Of a stretch of DNA of 64,000 nt, positions 20,578-29,909 are shown piece by piece. Origin of the DNA: Frondihabitans sucicola (GTDB taxonomy: Bacteria; Actinomycetota; Actinomycetes; Actinomycetales; Microbacteriaceae); NCBI RefSeq assembly GCF_030296615.1, contig NZ_AP027732.1, positions 2,981,042-3,045,041 of the forward strand. Direction: 5' to 3'. The position numbers and the translations under genes are program-made. The notes under the pieces were generated by a model that was given only the letters and a program-made list of their open reading frames with translations, was not told where the DNA came from and did no database searches. Every line of letters starts with the position of its first letter. The first letter of the stretch is position 1.

Positions 20578-21184
20578 TCACTCGCCGGGAAGGGCGTAGA
20601 CGCCGTGCCCCACGCGCAGGATCCTGCCCTCCCGAGCCAGCAGGGACAGCGTCGACAGCACGCTCGAGCGGCGATACGCGGGCAGGATCTCGACGATCTG
20701 CGTCGTCGACAGACGCCCGGCGGCCAACACCCCCGGAATCCGGTCGGCCAAGGAGCCTTCCTCTTCGGCGATGTCCTCCCCTCGGTCGGATCGTCGAGGG
20801 AGTACTCCTGCCGCGCCTGGTCGAGGGCCTCGGCGCTGACCCGGGTCGTGGCGCCCGAGGCTTTCGCGTACGGGGCGAGGGTGAGCGACTTCCCGACGCG
20901 GTTGTAGACGTTGGAACCGCTGGTGCCCTGGTGCTCGGCGATCTCGGGGTAGGACGCACCGCCGAGGAGCAGCACCGCCTCCCCTCGAGGCCGAGCCACT
21001 GGCCCAGGCTGGCGAGCTCCCAGCCTGCCGTCGTGACGGCCGAGCCCCACACCTCGATGTCGTCGCCGTTCTCGGCGAGCAGTCGTCCGAGGTCGTCGAC
21101 CAGATCCGAGATCCGCTCCCGGGTCTCCTCGACGATGTCAGCCGTGAACTGCGGCGGGTGGCGAAGTTTGATTGGTCTCGACAT
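20578..21184 (-). CDS. Putative DNA-binding protein with C-terminal winged helix (two apparent frameshifts)
   Basis: Not a family recognised with certainty. Reading through CCCC runs at 20981-20984 and 20778-20781, each short by one base, gives one 202-residue protein. The N-terminus is helical ([20 protein letters not shown]). The middle part resembles a helix-turn-helix ([20 protein letters not shown], then NRVGKSL). The C-terminal 50 residues look like a winged helix ending in a beta-hairpin ([30 protein letters not shown]). It is divergent from rplU with 64 bp between starts and convergent with DUF779. A regulator of its own or the rplU promoter region is possible but unproven. Confidence 0.6.
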
Positions 21185-21205
21185 TTATGAAAGACTAGTG
21201 AAGTT

Positions 21206-21236
21206 GCCCGGCGATCTGGGCAGATCCCCCAGTCTT
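21206..21236 (+). promoter_or_regulatory. Possible rplU leader hairpin
   Basis: A short stem CTGGG (21216-21220) pairs with CCCAG (21228-21232), followed by TCTTTT, just before the rplU ribosome binding site GGAG. It could act as a weak attenuator. The stem is only 5 bp, so this is tentative. Confidence 0.3.
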
Positions 21237-21248
21237 TTGGAGTTACCC

Positions 21249-21560
21249 ATGGCATTCGCAATCGTGCGCGCCGGTGGGCGTCAAGAGCGCGTCGAGGTCG
21301 GCACTGTCCTGACCGTCGATCGTCTCAAGGCGTCCGAGTCCGACACCGTTTCGTTCGTTCCCGTCCTGCACGTCGACGGCGACACGATCCTGTCCGGTGC
21401 CGACCTCGCCAAGGTCACCGTCGAGGGTGAGGTCCTGAACGACCTCCGCGGCCCGAAGATCGTGATCCAGAACTACAAGAACAAGACCGGGTACAAGCGT
21501 CGCATGGGGTTCCGTGCCGACCTGACCCGCGTCAAGATCACCTCGATCACGACCAAGTAA
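21249..21560 (+). CDS. rplU: 50S ribosomal protein L21
   Basis: A 103-residue protein of the large ribosomal subunit that contacts 23S rRNA. It is recognised end to end: [20 protein letters not shown] at the N-terminus, VLHVDGD in the middle, and the basic signature [20 protein letters not shown] at the C-terminus. ATG 21249 follows GGAG. It is followed after 15 bp by rpmA, the near-universal rplU-rpmA pair. In most bacteria obg follows next, but here a terminator ends the unit after rpmA. Confidence 0.98.
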   Translation: MAFAIVRAGGRQERVEVGTVLTVDRLKASESDTVSFVPVLHVDGDTILSGADLAKVTVEGEVLNDLRGPKIVIQNYKNKTGYKRRMGFRADLTRVKITSITTK

Positions 21561-21575
21561 GAGAGCTGACGACTA

Positions 21576-21833
21576 ATGGCACACAAGAAGGGCGCAAGCT
21601 CCACTCGTAACGGCCGCGACTCGAACGCGCAGCGCCTCGGCGTGAAGCGGTTCGGCGGTCAGGTCGTTCTCGCGGGCGAGATCCTCGTCCGCCAGCGCGG
21701 CACCCACTTCCACCCCGGCGTGAACGTCGGTCGTGGTGGCGACGACACCCTGTTCGCCCTCGCCGCGGGCGCGGTCGAGTTCGGTGCGAAAGGCGGCCGC
21801 AAGGTCGTCAACATCGTCTCCGCCGACGCGTAA
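21576..21833 (+). CDS. rpmA: 50S ribosomal protein L27
   Basis: An 85-residue large-subunit protein whose N-terminal tail reaches the peptidyl-transferase centre. It begins [20 protein letters not shown] with the usual unprocessed N-terminus, not the cleaved Firmicutes form. It contains [20 protein letters not shown] and [12 protein letters not shown]. It is co-transcribed with rplU and followed by an intrinsic terminator 20 bp after its stop. Confidence 0.98.
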   Translation: MAHKKGASSTRNGRDSNAQRLGVKRFGGQVVLAGEILVRQRGTHFHPGVNVGRGGDDTLFALAAGAVEFGAKGGRKVVNIVSADA

Positions 21834-21852
21834 CCGAATCGGCTCGATCACG

Positions 21853-21887
21853 AAAGACAGGCGGTCCATACGGGCCGCCTGTCTTTT
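21853..21887 (+). terminator. Intrinsic terminator after rpmA
   Basis: A 12-bp perfect stem (AAAGACAGGCGG, 21853-21864, with its complement 21875-21886), a 10-nt loop and a TTTT run. It closes the rplU-rpmA unit. The following stretch to 22079 is AT-richer than its surroundings and holds no gene I can support; it presumably carries the promoter of the phosphodiesterase gene. Confidence 0.88.
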
Positions 21888-22124
21888 CGTCTTGAGTTAT
21901 TACCTTTCTGAATAAGTGCCCAAAGACTCGAACGGGGGCCTCGCCTGCTCGGTCGCGCCCGACTAATGTCGTGCGGGTTCGTCTTTTGTTCTGTCATGGT
22001 TTGCCAGCCGTAGCGGTGTCGTTCACCACTTCTGCACCAAACGGGTGATGGACTGGGGTCCGAACAACGATTAAGAAGCGTGAGCGTCACTGTCGTTCAC
22101 GTCGGCACATCGAATGTGAGAATC

Positions 22125-23093
22125 ATGGATTCCCGGACGGCTGAACATCCTCGGCCGGATCACTTCATCCTGCACCTCAGCGACACCCACCTCATCGCCG
22201 CCGATGGCGACCTCTACGGGGACGTCGACAGCGAAAGCCGACTGCGCCAGATCCTGGGCGAACTCGAAGAGTCCGGGGCGCGTCCCGAAGCCATCGTGAT
22301 CACCGGCGACCTGGCCGACAAGGGCGAACGCGGCGCCTACCGCAAGCTCCGCGCCCTGATCGAGCCGATCGCCTCCCGGCTCGGTGCCCAGATCATCTGG
22401 GCCATGGGCAACCACGACGAGCGCGGTGCCTTCCGCCAGGAACTGTTCGGGCAGATCCCGTCGCAGCGACCTGTCGATTTCGTCTACGACGTCGGAGGCC
22501 TGCGCATCATCACCCTCGACACGACGGTCCCGGGGCAGCACTACGGCGAGCTCACCGGCGACCAGCTCGACTGGCTGGCCGAAGAGCTGAGCGTCGATGC
22601 CCCCGACGGCACCATCCTGGCCATGCATCACCCGCCGGTGCCGAGCATCAAAGACCTGACCGTCCTCGTCGAGCTCCGCGACCAGCCGGCTCTCGCCGAG
22701 GTCATCGAGGGCAGCGACGTCCGATCCATCATCGCGGGCCACCTCCACTTCTCGACGAACGCCATGTTCGCCGGTGTCCCCGTCTCGGTGGCGTCGGCGA
22801 CCTGCTACACGGCCGACCTCAACATCCCCGTCGACGCCACGCGCGGACAGGACGGCGGCCAGTCGTACAACCTCGTGCACGTCTACCCCGACACGGTCGT
22901 CAACTCGGTGGTGCCGATCGGCAGCTTCCGCACCGTCGGCGAATACGTCGGACCGGAGGCCGTGGCCGCCCGGCTCGCAGCGGCCGGCGTCGTGATCCCC
23001 GCTGCCGCACCGCGCCACCGGGCCGAGCCCGTCGCTCCGCTGCTGCCGCCGAACCGCGACCTGTCGCTGACGGGGCCCATCGGCACGCTGTAG
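22125..23093 (+). CDS. Metallophosphoesterase, cyclic-nucleotide phosphodiesterase-like
   Basis: A 322-residue (from ATG 22125) calcineurin-like phosphoesterase. All five metal-binding blocks are present in order: [29 protein letters not shown] and AGHLHFS. This arrangement matches the CpdA/class III 3',5'-cyclic-nucleotide phosphodiesterases and their actinobacterial relatives. The substrate cannot be fixed from sequence. The start is uncertain: GTG 22080 would add 15 residues but has no well-placed ribosome binding site, whereas [15 protein letters not shown] begins the conserved part soon after ATG 22125. The gene ends at a shared hairpin terminator. Confidence 0.87.
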   Translation: MDSRTAEHPRPDHFILHLSDTHLIAADGDLYGDVDSESRLRQILGELEESGARPEAIVITGDLADKGERGAYRKLRALIEPIASRLGAQIIWAMGNHDERGAFRQELFGQIPSQRPVDFVYDVGGLRIITLDTTVPGQHYGELTGDQLDWLAEELSVDAPDGTILAMHHPPVPSIKDLTVLVELRDQPALAEVIEGSDVRSIIAGHLHFSTNAMFAGVPVSVASATCYTADLNIPVDATRGQDGGQSYNLVHVYPDTVVNSVVPIGSFRTVGEYVGPEAVAARLAAAGVVIPAAAPRHRAEPVAPLLPPNRDLSLTGPIGTL

Positions 23094-23133
23094 CCGCAAC
23101 CGCCTTTGCAGCTCCGGCTTCCCGTGGCGTTTT

Positions 23134-23188
23134 CAGGAAAAACCCGTGAATCTTCCTTCCAAACGAGGAAGATCGCGGGTTTTTCCTG
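23134..23188. terminator. Long bidirectional hairpin terminator
   Basis: CAGGAAAAACCCG (23134-23146) pairs with its exact complement at 23176-23188. After a small internal loop, ATCTTCCT (23150-23157) pairs with AGGAAGAT (23166-23173). A/T-rich arms give T-runs in both directions, fitting its place between convergent genes. Confidence 0.88.
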
Positions 23189-23258
23189 GTTGCCGAACGG
23201 GACCGAGAGACGGGCGCCACGCTACCGATGCCGCGCCGCCGAGACACCTGCAGGCCGG

Positions 23259-24802
23259 CTACGCCTCCCAGGGGGCCTTGAACGGGAAATAGCGCTCGAG
23301 GAAGTCGGTGACGACGGCCGTGCGCTCCTCGTCGGTCACCTCGGGGAAGCTGCCGTCGTTGAGGCAGAAGAAGTCGTAGGAACGCTTCTTCAGCAACTCG
23401 GACAGGAATGCCAGGCCCGACACCATCGTCGTGTCGACGTAGCTGACCTTCGCGTTCTCCTGGACGATCGCCCGCCCGGTCATCAGCGCGTAGTAGTGGT
23501 AGAGGGAGTTAGTCACGGAGATGTTGGAGGCTGCCCTGAACGGCGAGGCGGCCGTGTCGCGGAACTCGTCGGCGAACTCGTGCTCCATCTCGGTGAGGAC
23601 GCTCTTTCGCAGCGGCGCGGCGGTGTGCTCCAGGTGCCGGGTCGTGACGCGACCGAAGCGCTGCTGCAGGAGGCCGCGGTTGACCCGCGCCGCGTTCTCG
23701 AAGCCGGAGCGCTCGGAGTTGTTGAGGCCGAGGCCGATCCTGGTGTCGGCTTCGATGAACTTCGTGATCGACCCCGGCGAGAAGAACATTCCGGGCCCCA
23801 CCGGGCGACCGAAGAACATGTCGTCGTTCGAATAGAGGAAATGCTCGCTGAGCCCCTCGATGTGGTGCAGCTGAGCCTCGACCGCCTGGGAGTTGTGCGT
23901 CGGCAGCACGGAGGGGTCGGCGAAGAACTCCTCGCTCCGGACGATGCGCACCCGCGGGTGGTCGGCCAACCAGGCGGGAGCGGGCGAATCGGTGGCGATG
24001 TAGATGTTGCGAACCCACGGGGCGAACATGTACACGGAGCGGAGGGCGTACTTCAGCTCGTCGATCTGGCGGAACCGGGCCACCGAGTCGTCGCCCTCGC
24101 CGACCGTATGCCGCTTGGCGCGGGCGGCTCGGGCGCGCTGGTACTCGACGGAGTTGCCGTCGACCCACGAGAAGACGATGTCGATGTCGAAGGTGATGTC
24201 GGTCGCGTGGTCTTCGAACATGTGCTCGAGGGTGACCCATTCGAGCCCGTAGCGTTCGATCGGCACTTCGATCGCCTCGCTGCGAGGAAGCTCACGGCGC
24301 ATGAGAGCGTTCTCGACCGGCACCAGCACCTCGGTCTCGGTCGTGATCCAGAACTCCAGCTGCACGGCCAGGGAAGCTCCGTAGCGCAGGCGGCCGATCG
24401 GCTCGACCCGCGGGCGGTACACGCGCAGGACTCTCTCGGTGTCGGCCCCGAAACCCTCCTCGGCCACGAGCACGGCGCGCGCCTTGCCTGCTTTCGCGTA
24501 GAAGGGCTCGTTCTGACTCGCGGCGACGAAAGCCTGCTCGAAGCGCGAGCGCTGGGTCTGGTCGACGGCGATGACGGGCCGGTCTTCGTTGCCCCGGACG
24601 AGGAGGTGCGGGATGGACGCGTCGTCGAGCACGCGCTTGACGAAGACGAGGTCTTCGAGCATGGACTGCTGAGGGGTCAGGTGGCCGTTCACGAGCGTGA
24701 ACTGACCTTTTCGCAGCACGATGTCGCCGCGATCGAGGCCGCCGGATGAAGGACGGGGGTCAGAAGGGGACTCTCCGCCGCGCCGACGATCTCCGTGCCC
24801 AT
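23259..24802 (-). CDS. Stealth-family sugar-phosphate transferase (start region frameshifted)
   Basis: About 514 residues. Conserved regions of Stealth proteins are clear: IDIVFSWVDG (CR1), IDELKYALRSVYMFAPWVRN (CR2), FLYSNDDMFFGRP (CR3) and a C-terminal CR4-like end. Such enzymes transfer hexose-1-phosphate units from nucleotide sugars to surface glycans (e.g. capsule). No other polysaccharide gene is nearby. ATG 24802 has a good AGGAG site and reads MGTEIVGAAES, but reaches the main frame only if one base is added to GGGGG 24755-24759. Without that, the main frame could start at GTG 24719 or TTG 24848. I prefer 24802 given the many similar indels. Confidence 0.86.
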
Positions 24803-24929
24803 TCAGACTCCTACTCTGCGCGGCCCGGGTGGCCGTAGACGCAATCAAGCGATTTTACTCCGAGGCGGTGGCAATCGACGACCGAGGCGCCGAGAACCGT
24901 CGCGATCCGACCCGAACCGGCCTGCGCGC

Positions 24930-24935
24930 TACAGT
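24930..24935 (+). promoter_or_regulatory. -10 element TACAGT, leaderless type
   Basis: TACAGT ends 6 nt before the ATG at 24942. Confidence 0.55.
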
Positions 24936-24941
24936 GATGCC

Positions 24942-25823
24942 ATGTTCCGGTCCATCGGTCCGGTCGCCATCGACGGCGGCCTCGGCACGCTTCTCGAATC
25001 GCGCGGCCTCGACCTGACGGGCGGGCTCTGGTCGGCCAGGGTGCTCGACGAGCACCCCGAGCAGGTCTCGGCCGCGCACGAGTCGTTCTTCCACGCCGGA
25101 GCGAGTCTGGCGATCTCCGGCTCTTACCAGGTGTCGTACGAGGGCGTCGCCAAGGCCGGGCTCGACGCCGCAGACGCCGACCGGCTCCTCCGCCGCAGCG
25201 TGCAACTCGCCGTCCATGCCCGCGATGTCGCGCGGCCGGACGGCCTGGTGGCGGCATCGGTCGGACCGTACGGCGCGATGCTGGCCGACGGGAGCGAGTA
25301 CCGAGGCGACTACGGCCTGACCGTCGCCGAGTTGCGCGCCTGGCATCGCCCACGACTCGAGGTGCTGGCCGATTCCGGAGCCGACCTCCTGGCCTTCGAG
25401 ACGATCCCCTGCCTCGCCGAGGCCGAGGCCCTGGTCGCCGCAGTCGACGGGACCGGGATCCCGGCCTGGCTCTCGATCACCGCGTCGTTCGGGCGACTCC
25501 GCTCGGGCGAGCCGCTCGAAGAGGCGTTCGCGCTGACGCGGGGCGTCGACGAGATCGTCGCCGTCGGCATCAACTGCAGCCATCCGGGTGAGGTGGAGGC
25601 GGCCATAGCCGCAGCCGTGGCGACCACCGATCTGCCGATCGTCGTCTATCCGAACGGCGGCGAAGAATGGGACGCCAAGAACCACACCTGGATCGGCGAG
25701 CCGGGATTCCCGGCCGACCTCGTCACGTCGTGGGTGGAGGCGGGGGCGTCTCTCGTCGGCGGCTGCTGCCGGGTCGGCCCCGCGCAGATTCGGGAGATCG
25801 CGCGCCAGCTCGCGGCCGTCTGA
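24942..25823 (+). CDS. mmuM: Homocysteine S-methyltransferase
   Basis: A 293-residue cytosolic enzyme that transfers a methyl group from S-methylmethionine (or S-adenosylmethionine) to homocysteine, giving methionine. The zinc-binding cysteines are in GINCSHP (about residue 208) and GGCCRVGP (about residue 275), the family pattern. The N-terminus has IDGGLGTLLESRGLDL and the middle has GPYGAMLADGSEYRGDY. The start ATG 24942 was chosen from the leaderless -10 directly upstream. Start codons of this gene and the divergent Stealth gene are about 140 bp apart. It stands alone, not in a methionine operon. Confidence 0.92.
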   Translation: MFRSIGPVAIDGGLGTLLESRGLDLTGGLWSARVLDEHPEQVSAAHESFFHAGASLAISGSYQVSYEGVAKAGLDAADADRLLRRSVQLAVHARDVARPDGLVAASVGPYGAMLADGSEYRGDYGLTVAELRAWHRPRLEVLADSGADLLAFETIPCLAEAEALVAAVDGTGIPAWLSITASFGRLRSGEPLEEAFALTRGVDEIVAVGINCSHPGEVEAAIAAAVATTDLPIVVYPNGGEEWDAKNHTWIGEPGFPADLVTSWVEAGASLVGGCCRVGPAQIREIARQLAAV

Positions 25824-25846
25824 CCGAGGCGGCCGTGGGCCGGAAG

Positions 25847-26221
25847 TCAGCGTCGACGAGCCGTCGCCGCCCCGCGCGACGTCGGCGGAGCCTCCGGCGA
25901 GGGGACCTTCACGCGGATCGCGACGACGACGAAGACGAGCGCCGCGAGGAACTGCAGGATCTGCCAGGGCTGGCCTGCGATCGGGATGACGTAGACGGGA
26001 TTCCAGAGCACCACGATGGCCGCGAGGAACGGCAGGTAGATCCAGCCGCGACCACGGAAGGCGAAGACGCACAGGATGGCGGCCAGGATCGCGACGACGT
26101 AGCGGAACCCGACGAAGATGGTCGAGTCGACCAGGGCGACACCGGCGACGAGCGCAATTGCTCCGAGCAAGCCCGGTGCCAACGCCGGTCGCAGGAAGGC
26201 GGCCTTCTGCGGTGTGGGCAT
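25847..26221 (-). CDS. Small membrane protein of unknown function
   Basis: A 124-residue protein with about four hydrophobic segments: LAPGLLGAIALVAGVALV, FRYVVAILAAILCVFAF, IYLPFLAAIVVLW and ILQFLAALVFVVVAIRV. The loop after the third contains NPVYVIPIAGQPWQI. The tail is short, proline- and arginine-rich, and probably cytoplasmic. Similar small four-helix proteins (DUF6804-like) are found in actinobacteria with no assigned role. The ATG at 26221 is preceded by TAGACT seven nt upstream, so it is probably a leaderless single gene. Confidence 0.75.
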   Translation of the reverse strand: MPTPQKAAFLRPALAPGLLGAIALVAGVALVDSTIFVGFRYVVAILAAILCVFAFRGRGWIYLPFLAAIVVLWNPVYVIPIAGQPWQILQFLAALVFVVVAIRVKVPSPEAPPTSRGAATARRR

Positions 26222-26228
26222 GCTGGCC

Positions 26229-26234
26229 AGTCTA
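26229..26234 (-). promoter_or_regulatory. -10 element TAGACT, leaderless type
   Basis: On the minus strand TAGACT ends 7 nt before the ATG at 26221. Confidence 0.55.
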
Positions 26235-26278
26235 CTGCCGCCGGTGCCGGCGAAGCGCCGCTTGATGCGGCGCAGAAC

Positions 26279-26838
26279 TCAGCGGATGATGCTGATCGGC
26301 CGACTCATCGGAGGCTCGTCTCGGAGGCGCTCCAGGCCGGGACGCAGTTCGCCGAGCCACGCCTCGTAGCCGGCGGCGTTCAGGTGGAGGCCGTCGTCGC
26401 TGTAGTCGCCCTTCAGCTCGTCTCCGTCGGCGAGGGCCGGCCAGAGGTCGAGGTATTGAGCGCGAACCGTGGCGGCGAACTGGCGGAGGTGACGATTGGC
26501 ATCCTGCACGCGATCACTGAACTCGGGTGTTCGCGGCGTGATCGACTGCAGGAGGAGCCGCACGCCGGGGAGAAGGCGGCGCAGGTCGACGAGGATGGTC
26601 TCGACCGCCCGGACGACCTGCTCGACCGATCGCTTCGAGGTGAAGTCGTTCGTACCGATGAGGAGCACGATCGAGTCGGGGTCGGCCTGCACGACGGCGT
26701 CGAGCCGCGCCTGCACGTCGGCCGTGGTGTCGCCTCCGACGCCGAGGTTCACGACGTCGTCGTCGGGAAACCAGCTCTGCCAGTCGCCCCTTCGGTGAGG
26801 CTGTCGCCGAGGAAGACGAGCTTTTCGCCCTGAGTCAT
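26279..26838 (-). CDS. SGNH/GDSL-family hydrolase (one apparent frameshift)
   Basis: About 186 residues when repaired. Block I is VFLGDSLTEGG with the nucleophilic serine at about residue 13, block II is NLGVGGDTTAD, block III is LLIGTNDF, and block V is DDGLHLNAAGYEAW with the catalytic Asp-His pair. The set of blocks identifies an SGNH esterase or lipase acting on small acyl esters. No signal peptide is present, so it is probably cytosolic. The frame breaks at CCCC 26787-26790; one extra base gives EGGDWQSWFPDDDVVNLG. ATG 26838 overlaps the stop of the upstream SDR gene (ATGA). Confidence 0.88.
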
Positions 26839-28316
26839 CGCTGAGCTCCTTGAGTCGTCGGTTCGGTTTCGGCTGTCGCCGTGATCCTGTTCAGCATGCC
26901 GGAGAAGATGATTCCGTGGAAGGGCAGGATCGAGTACCAGTACAGTCTGCCGCTCAGCCCGGTCGGGAAGAACACGGCACGCTGACGGTAGTGCGACCCC
27001 TGCGGCCGCTCCTCCACCCACATCTCGAGCCACCCCTTTCCTGGAGCCTTGAACTCGGCCCTCAGTCGGAGGAAGCGCCCGCGGTCGATCTTCTCCACGC
27101 GCCACCAGTCGACGGCGTCGCCCGTGCCCAGTGTCGTGGCGCTCCGACGGCCGCGCTGGAGGCCCACTCCCCCGGCGAGACGATCCATCCAGCCGCGCGC
27201 CGCCCAGGCGAGGGGGAACGAGTACCAGCCGTTCTCGCCTCCGATCCCCTCGATGACCCGCCAGAGCTGCTCCGGCGAGGCCTTGGTGTCGATCTCGCGG
27301 TCGTCCGTGTACACGGTGTGCCCCGACCAGTCGGGGTCGCTGGGAAGCGGGTCGCTCGGGGCGCCGTACACGGAGGAGTCCTGCCAGCTCGTCTCGACCT
27401 CGCCGTCCCGCATCTTTCCCAAGGCGAGTCGGACGGCGCGACGATAGCCCGTCAGTCCCTCCTCGGGCGGTGGCACGACGTCGACGATGTCGTTCTCGCG
27501 CACGACGCAGTCGTACTGGAGCGACGCGATGATGGGCACCGCGAGGGCGCGGGGAATCGGAGTCACGAGGTTGACCCACTGTGAGGCCAGCCAGGGCGTG
27601 AGCACCGGGAGCGGTGCGATCGGCCTCTGTTTGAGGCCCGCTTCGAGGGCGTACCCGTTCATCATCTGCCCGTAGCGCAAGACGTCGGGGCCGCCGATGT
27701 CGAAGGTGCGGTTCACGCTCGGATCGACATCGGCCGAACCGATCAGGTAGTGCAGCACGTCGCGAACGGCGATGGGCTGGATGAAATTGCGGACCCACTT
27801 CGGGGCCGGCATGTACGGCAAAATGTCGGTGAGGTGGCGGATCATCTCGAACGACGCCGAGCCCGACCCGATGACGACGCCCGCTTGGAGAGCCACGGTC
27901 GGCACACCACTTCCCAGTAGGATCTCGCCCACCCTCTTCCGAGACTCGAGGTGTCGCGAGAGCTCCCCGTCGGGGTGCAGGCCGCCGAGGTACACGATGC
28001 GCGAGACGCCGGCCGCAGCCGCTTCCGCTGCCACGATCCGCGCGGCCTCCTGCTCGGCCTTCTCGAAGTCGCCGCGGCCGGCCATGGCGTGCGCCAGGTA
28101 GTAGACGACGTCGACCCCGCTCACGGCCCGACGGACGGCCTCGGCATCGGTCAGATCACCCTGGACGATCTCGACGTCACCCGCCCACGGCACGTCGTCG
28201 AGCTTCTCGGGCGTGCGCACGAAGGCACGGACGTCGAACCCCGCCGAGACCAATCGAGGGGCGAGGCGTCCGCCGATGTAGCCGGTGGCGCCGGTGACGA
28301 GAGCTTTTCGAGGCAT
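26835..28316 (-). CDS. SDR-family NAD(P)-binding protein with C-terminal DUF2867 domain
   Basis: A 493-residue two-domain protein. Residues 1-300 form an atypical/extended short-chain dehydrogenase Rossmann domain, with GATGYIGGRLAPRL near the N-terminus and YYLAHAMAGRGDFEKAE and VYLGGLHP downstream. Residues ~330-490 match DUF2867 (WRVIEGIGGENGWYSFPLAW, RQRAVFFPTGLSGRLYWY, then a membrane-like FHGIIFSGMLNRI). Proteins with this layout occur widely in actinobacteria; substrates are not known. ATG 28316 has TACCGT 6 nt upstream. It is translationally coupled to the SGNH hydrolase. Confidence 0.87.
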   Translation of the reverse strand: MPRKALVTGATGYIGGRLAPRLVSAGFDVRAFVRTPEKLDDVPWAGDVEIVQGDLTDAEAVRRAVSGVDVVYYLAHAMAGRGDFEKAEQEAARIVAAEAAAAGVSRIVYLGGLHPDGELSRHLESRKRVGEILLGSGVPTVALQAGVVIGSGSASFEMIRHLTDILPYMPAPKWVRNFIQPIAVRDVLHYLIGSADVDPSVNRTFDIGGPDVLRYGQMMNGYALEAGLKQRPIAPLPVLTPWLASQWVNLVTPIPRALAVPIIASLQYDCVVRENDIVDVVPPPEEGLTGYRRAVRLALGKMRDGEVETSWQDSSVYGAPSDPLPSDPDWSGHTVYTDDREIDTKASPEQLWRVIEGIGGENGWYSFPLAWAARGWMDRLAGGVGLQRGRRSATTLGTGDAVDWWRVEKIDRGRFLRLRAEFKAPGKGWLEMWVEERPQGSHYRQRAVFFPTGLSGRLYWYSILPFHGIIFSGMLNRITATAETEPTTQGAQR

Positions 28317-28322
28317 CGGCCC

Positions 28323-28328
28323 ACGGTA
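28323..28328 (-). promoter_or_regulatory. -10 element TACCGT, leaderless type
   Basis: On the minus strand TACCGT ends 6 nt before the ATG at 28316. Confidence 0.5.
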
Positions 28329-28389
28329 CCCCGGAGCCGGGCGGCCCTCTCAGACGGCGAGCCCGCGCGAACGAGCCGGTGCGCGACGA

Positions 28390-29331
28390 TCAGGCCGTGA
28401 CGGCCAGGAGCTCGCGGATCTCGTCGACGTCGGCCCGCATCTGCGCGATCAGAGGCTCGAGGCCCTCGAACCGGAGGTTGCCGCGGATGTACCGGATGAA
28501 CGACACCGTCACTTCCTGCCCGTAGAGGTCGACTGACACGTCGAGGAGGTGCGCCTCGACCTGCTTCTCGGGCACGCCGTCGAACGTGGGGTTGTTGCCC
28601 ACCGACACGGCGGCATCGTAGACGCGCCCACCGACCGTGACCCGCGCGGCGTAGACGCCGTCTGCGGGTACGAAACCCTCGCTGCGGGGCTCGAGGTTGG
28701 CCGTGGGGAAGCCCAGTTCACGGCCGCGCATCTCGCCGTGGACGACGACGCCGCGCACGGACGGCTGCCTGCCGAGGAGCACGGCCGCCTCGTCGATCTT
28801 GCCCGCGTCGAGGAGCTCACGGATCCAGCTGGACGACACGCGGCGCGTTCCGTCGCCCGGGCGGACGTCGGGGATGAGGTCGACGTCGAAGCCACGCAAC
28901 CGGCCGAGCTCGCGAAGCGTGTCGACGCTGCCGCTGCCGCCCACGCCGAACCGGAAATCGGTGCCGACCAGAACCACCTCGGCCTGCAGGCTCTCGACCA
29001 GGATGTGGTCGACGAACTCGTCGGGAGTGAGACGGCGCAACCGGTCGTCGAAGGTGAGCATCAGCGTCGCCTCGACACCGGTCTGGTCGAGCAGCTCGCG
29101 CTTCTGGCGGTTGCTGGTGAGCGACATGGGCACGGCGTCGGGGCGCAGGATCGCGAGGGGGTGACGGTCGAACGTGACCACCGCCGAGACGAGGTCGCGG
29201 GCGCGCGCCGCCTGCTCGAGCTCGGCGATGACGGCCCGGTGTCCGAGGTGCACGCCGTCGAACTTGCCGATCGTGACGGCCGACGGACCGAAGCCCTCCG
29301 GGACGGCGGCGGTGTCGGTGAAGAAGTCCAT
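28390..29331 (-). CDS. ribF: Bifunctional riboflavin kinase / FMN adenylyltransferase
   Basis: A 313-residue cytosolic enzyme making FMN from riboflavin and then FAD. The N-terminal adenylyltransferase (nucleotidyltransferase) domain has KFDGVHLGHRAVI near residue 23. The C-terminal kinase domain has RGRELGFPTANLEP and ends FEGLEPLIAQMRADVDEIR. The length is normal for the family. ATG 29331 was chosen because the conserved N-terminus (AVTIGKFDGVHLGH) follows it. The upstream membrane-protein gene ends 5 bp before. The truB-membrane protein-membrane protein-ribF order suggests one transcript. Confidence 0.96.
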   Translation of the reverse strand: MDFFTDTAAVPEGFGPSAVTIGKFDGVHLGHRAVIAELEQAARARDLVSAVVTFDRHPLAILRPDAVPMSLTSNRQKRELLDQTGVEATLMLTFDDRLRRLTPDEFVDHILVESLQAEVVLVGTDFRFGVGGSGSVDTLRELGRLRGFDVDLIPDVRPGDGTRRVSSSWIRELLDAGKIDEAAVLLGRQPSVRGVVVHGEMRGRELGFPTANLEPRSEGFVPADGVYAARVTVGGRVYDAAVSVGNNPTFDGVPEKQVEAHLLDVSVDLYGQEVTVSFIRYIRGNLRFEGLEPLIAQMRADVDEIRELLAVTA

Positions 29332-29336
29332 GGCGA

Positions 29337-29861
29337 TCAGGCGCCCGCCGCGGACTCGTCCGCCAGCGGATCGACCGAGCCGTCGGCGGAAGCAGCCGAG
29401 CCGGACTCGTCGGACGCGGAGATCTCGGCTTCGACGGCCGGCCGGGTGTGGCGGAGCCACAGCATTCCGAGCACGGGGAGGACGAGGGGGACGAAGCCGT
29501 AGCCGATACCGAAGTAGGTCCAGACGGTGGAGTGATCCGAGTGGGCGTACTTGGCGCTCGGCACGAAGACGCTGGGATCGATGATCGACATCAGGCCCAC
29601 GAAGAGCACGCCGACGAGCTCGAAGCTGATGGTGCCCCACGCGATGGCGTACCAGCGTCGACCTCTCATGATGAGCGCGACGGTGGCCATGATGTAGACG
29701 ATGGCCGACAGCCCGCTCAGGGCGTACGCCAGCGGCGCCTGCTGGAACTGGGTGGCGATCTGGAACACGGACCGCCCCGTCGCCGCCAGGGCGAGGATCG
29801 CGTACACAGCGATGAGGACGCGGCCGATGCCGACCGCTCGTGTTGACTTCTTCTGAACCAT
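29337..29861 (-). CDS. Integral membrane protein of unknown function
   Basis: A 174-residue protein with four hydrophobic segments: VLIAVYAILALAATG, PLAYALSGLSAIVYIMATVALIM, WGTISFELVGVLFVGLMSII and YFGIGYGFVPLVLPVLGMLWL. The tail is an acidic, Ser/Ala-rich low-complexity stretch (ISASDESGSAASADG). It is conserved-looking next to ribF/truB but is not a family with a known role. Either GTG 29864 or ATG 29861 can start it. A -10-like TATCCT (29869-29874) 7 nt before 29861 favours the ATG as a leaderless start. Confidence 0.78.
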   Translation of the reverse strand: MVQKKSTRAVGIGRVLIAVYAILALAATGRSVFQIATQFQQAPLAYALSGLSAIVYIMATVALIMRGRRWYAIAWGTISFELVGVLFVGLMSIIDPSVFVPSAKYAHSDHSTVWTYFGIGYGFVPLVLPVLGMLWLRHTRPAVEAEISASDESGSAASADGSVDPLADESAAGA

Positions 29862-29909
29862 CACGTCAAGGATATGGCCCCCGGGCGACCCGCGCCGACC
29901 CCGCCGGGG

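Noticed and set aside
21888..22079. Possible tRNA or riboswitch in the AT-richer gap after rpmA
   Set aside because: No cloverleaf and no known aptamer core could be recognised; only short, unconvincing stems were found.
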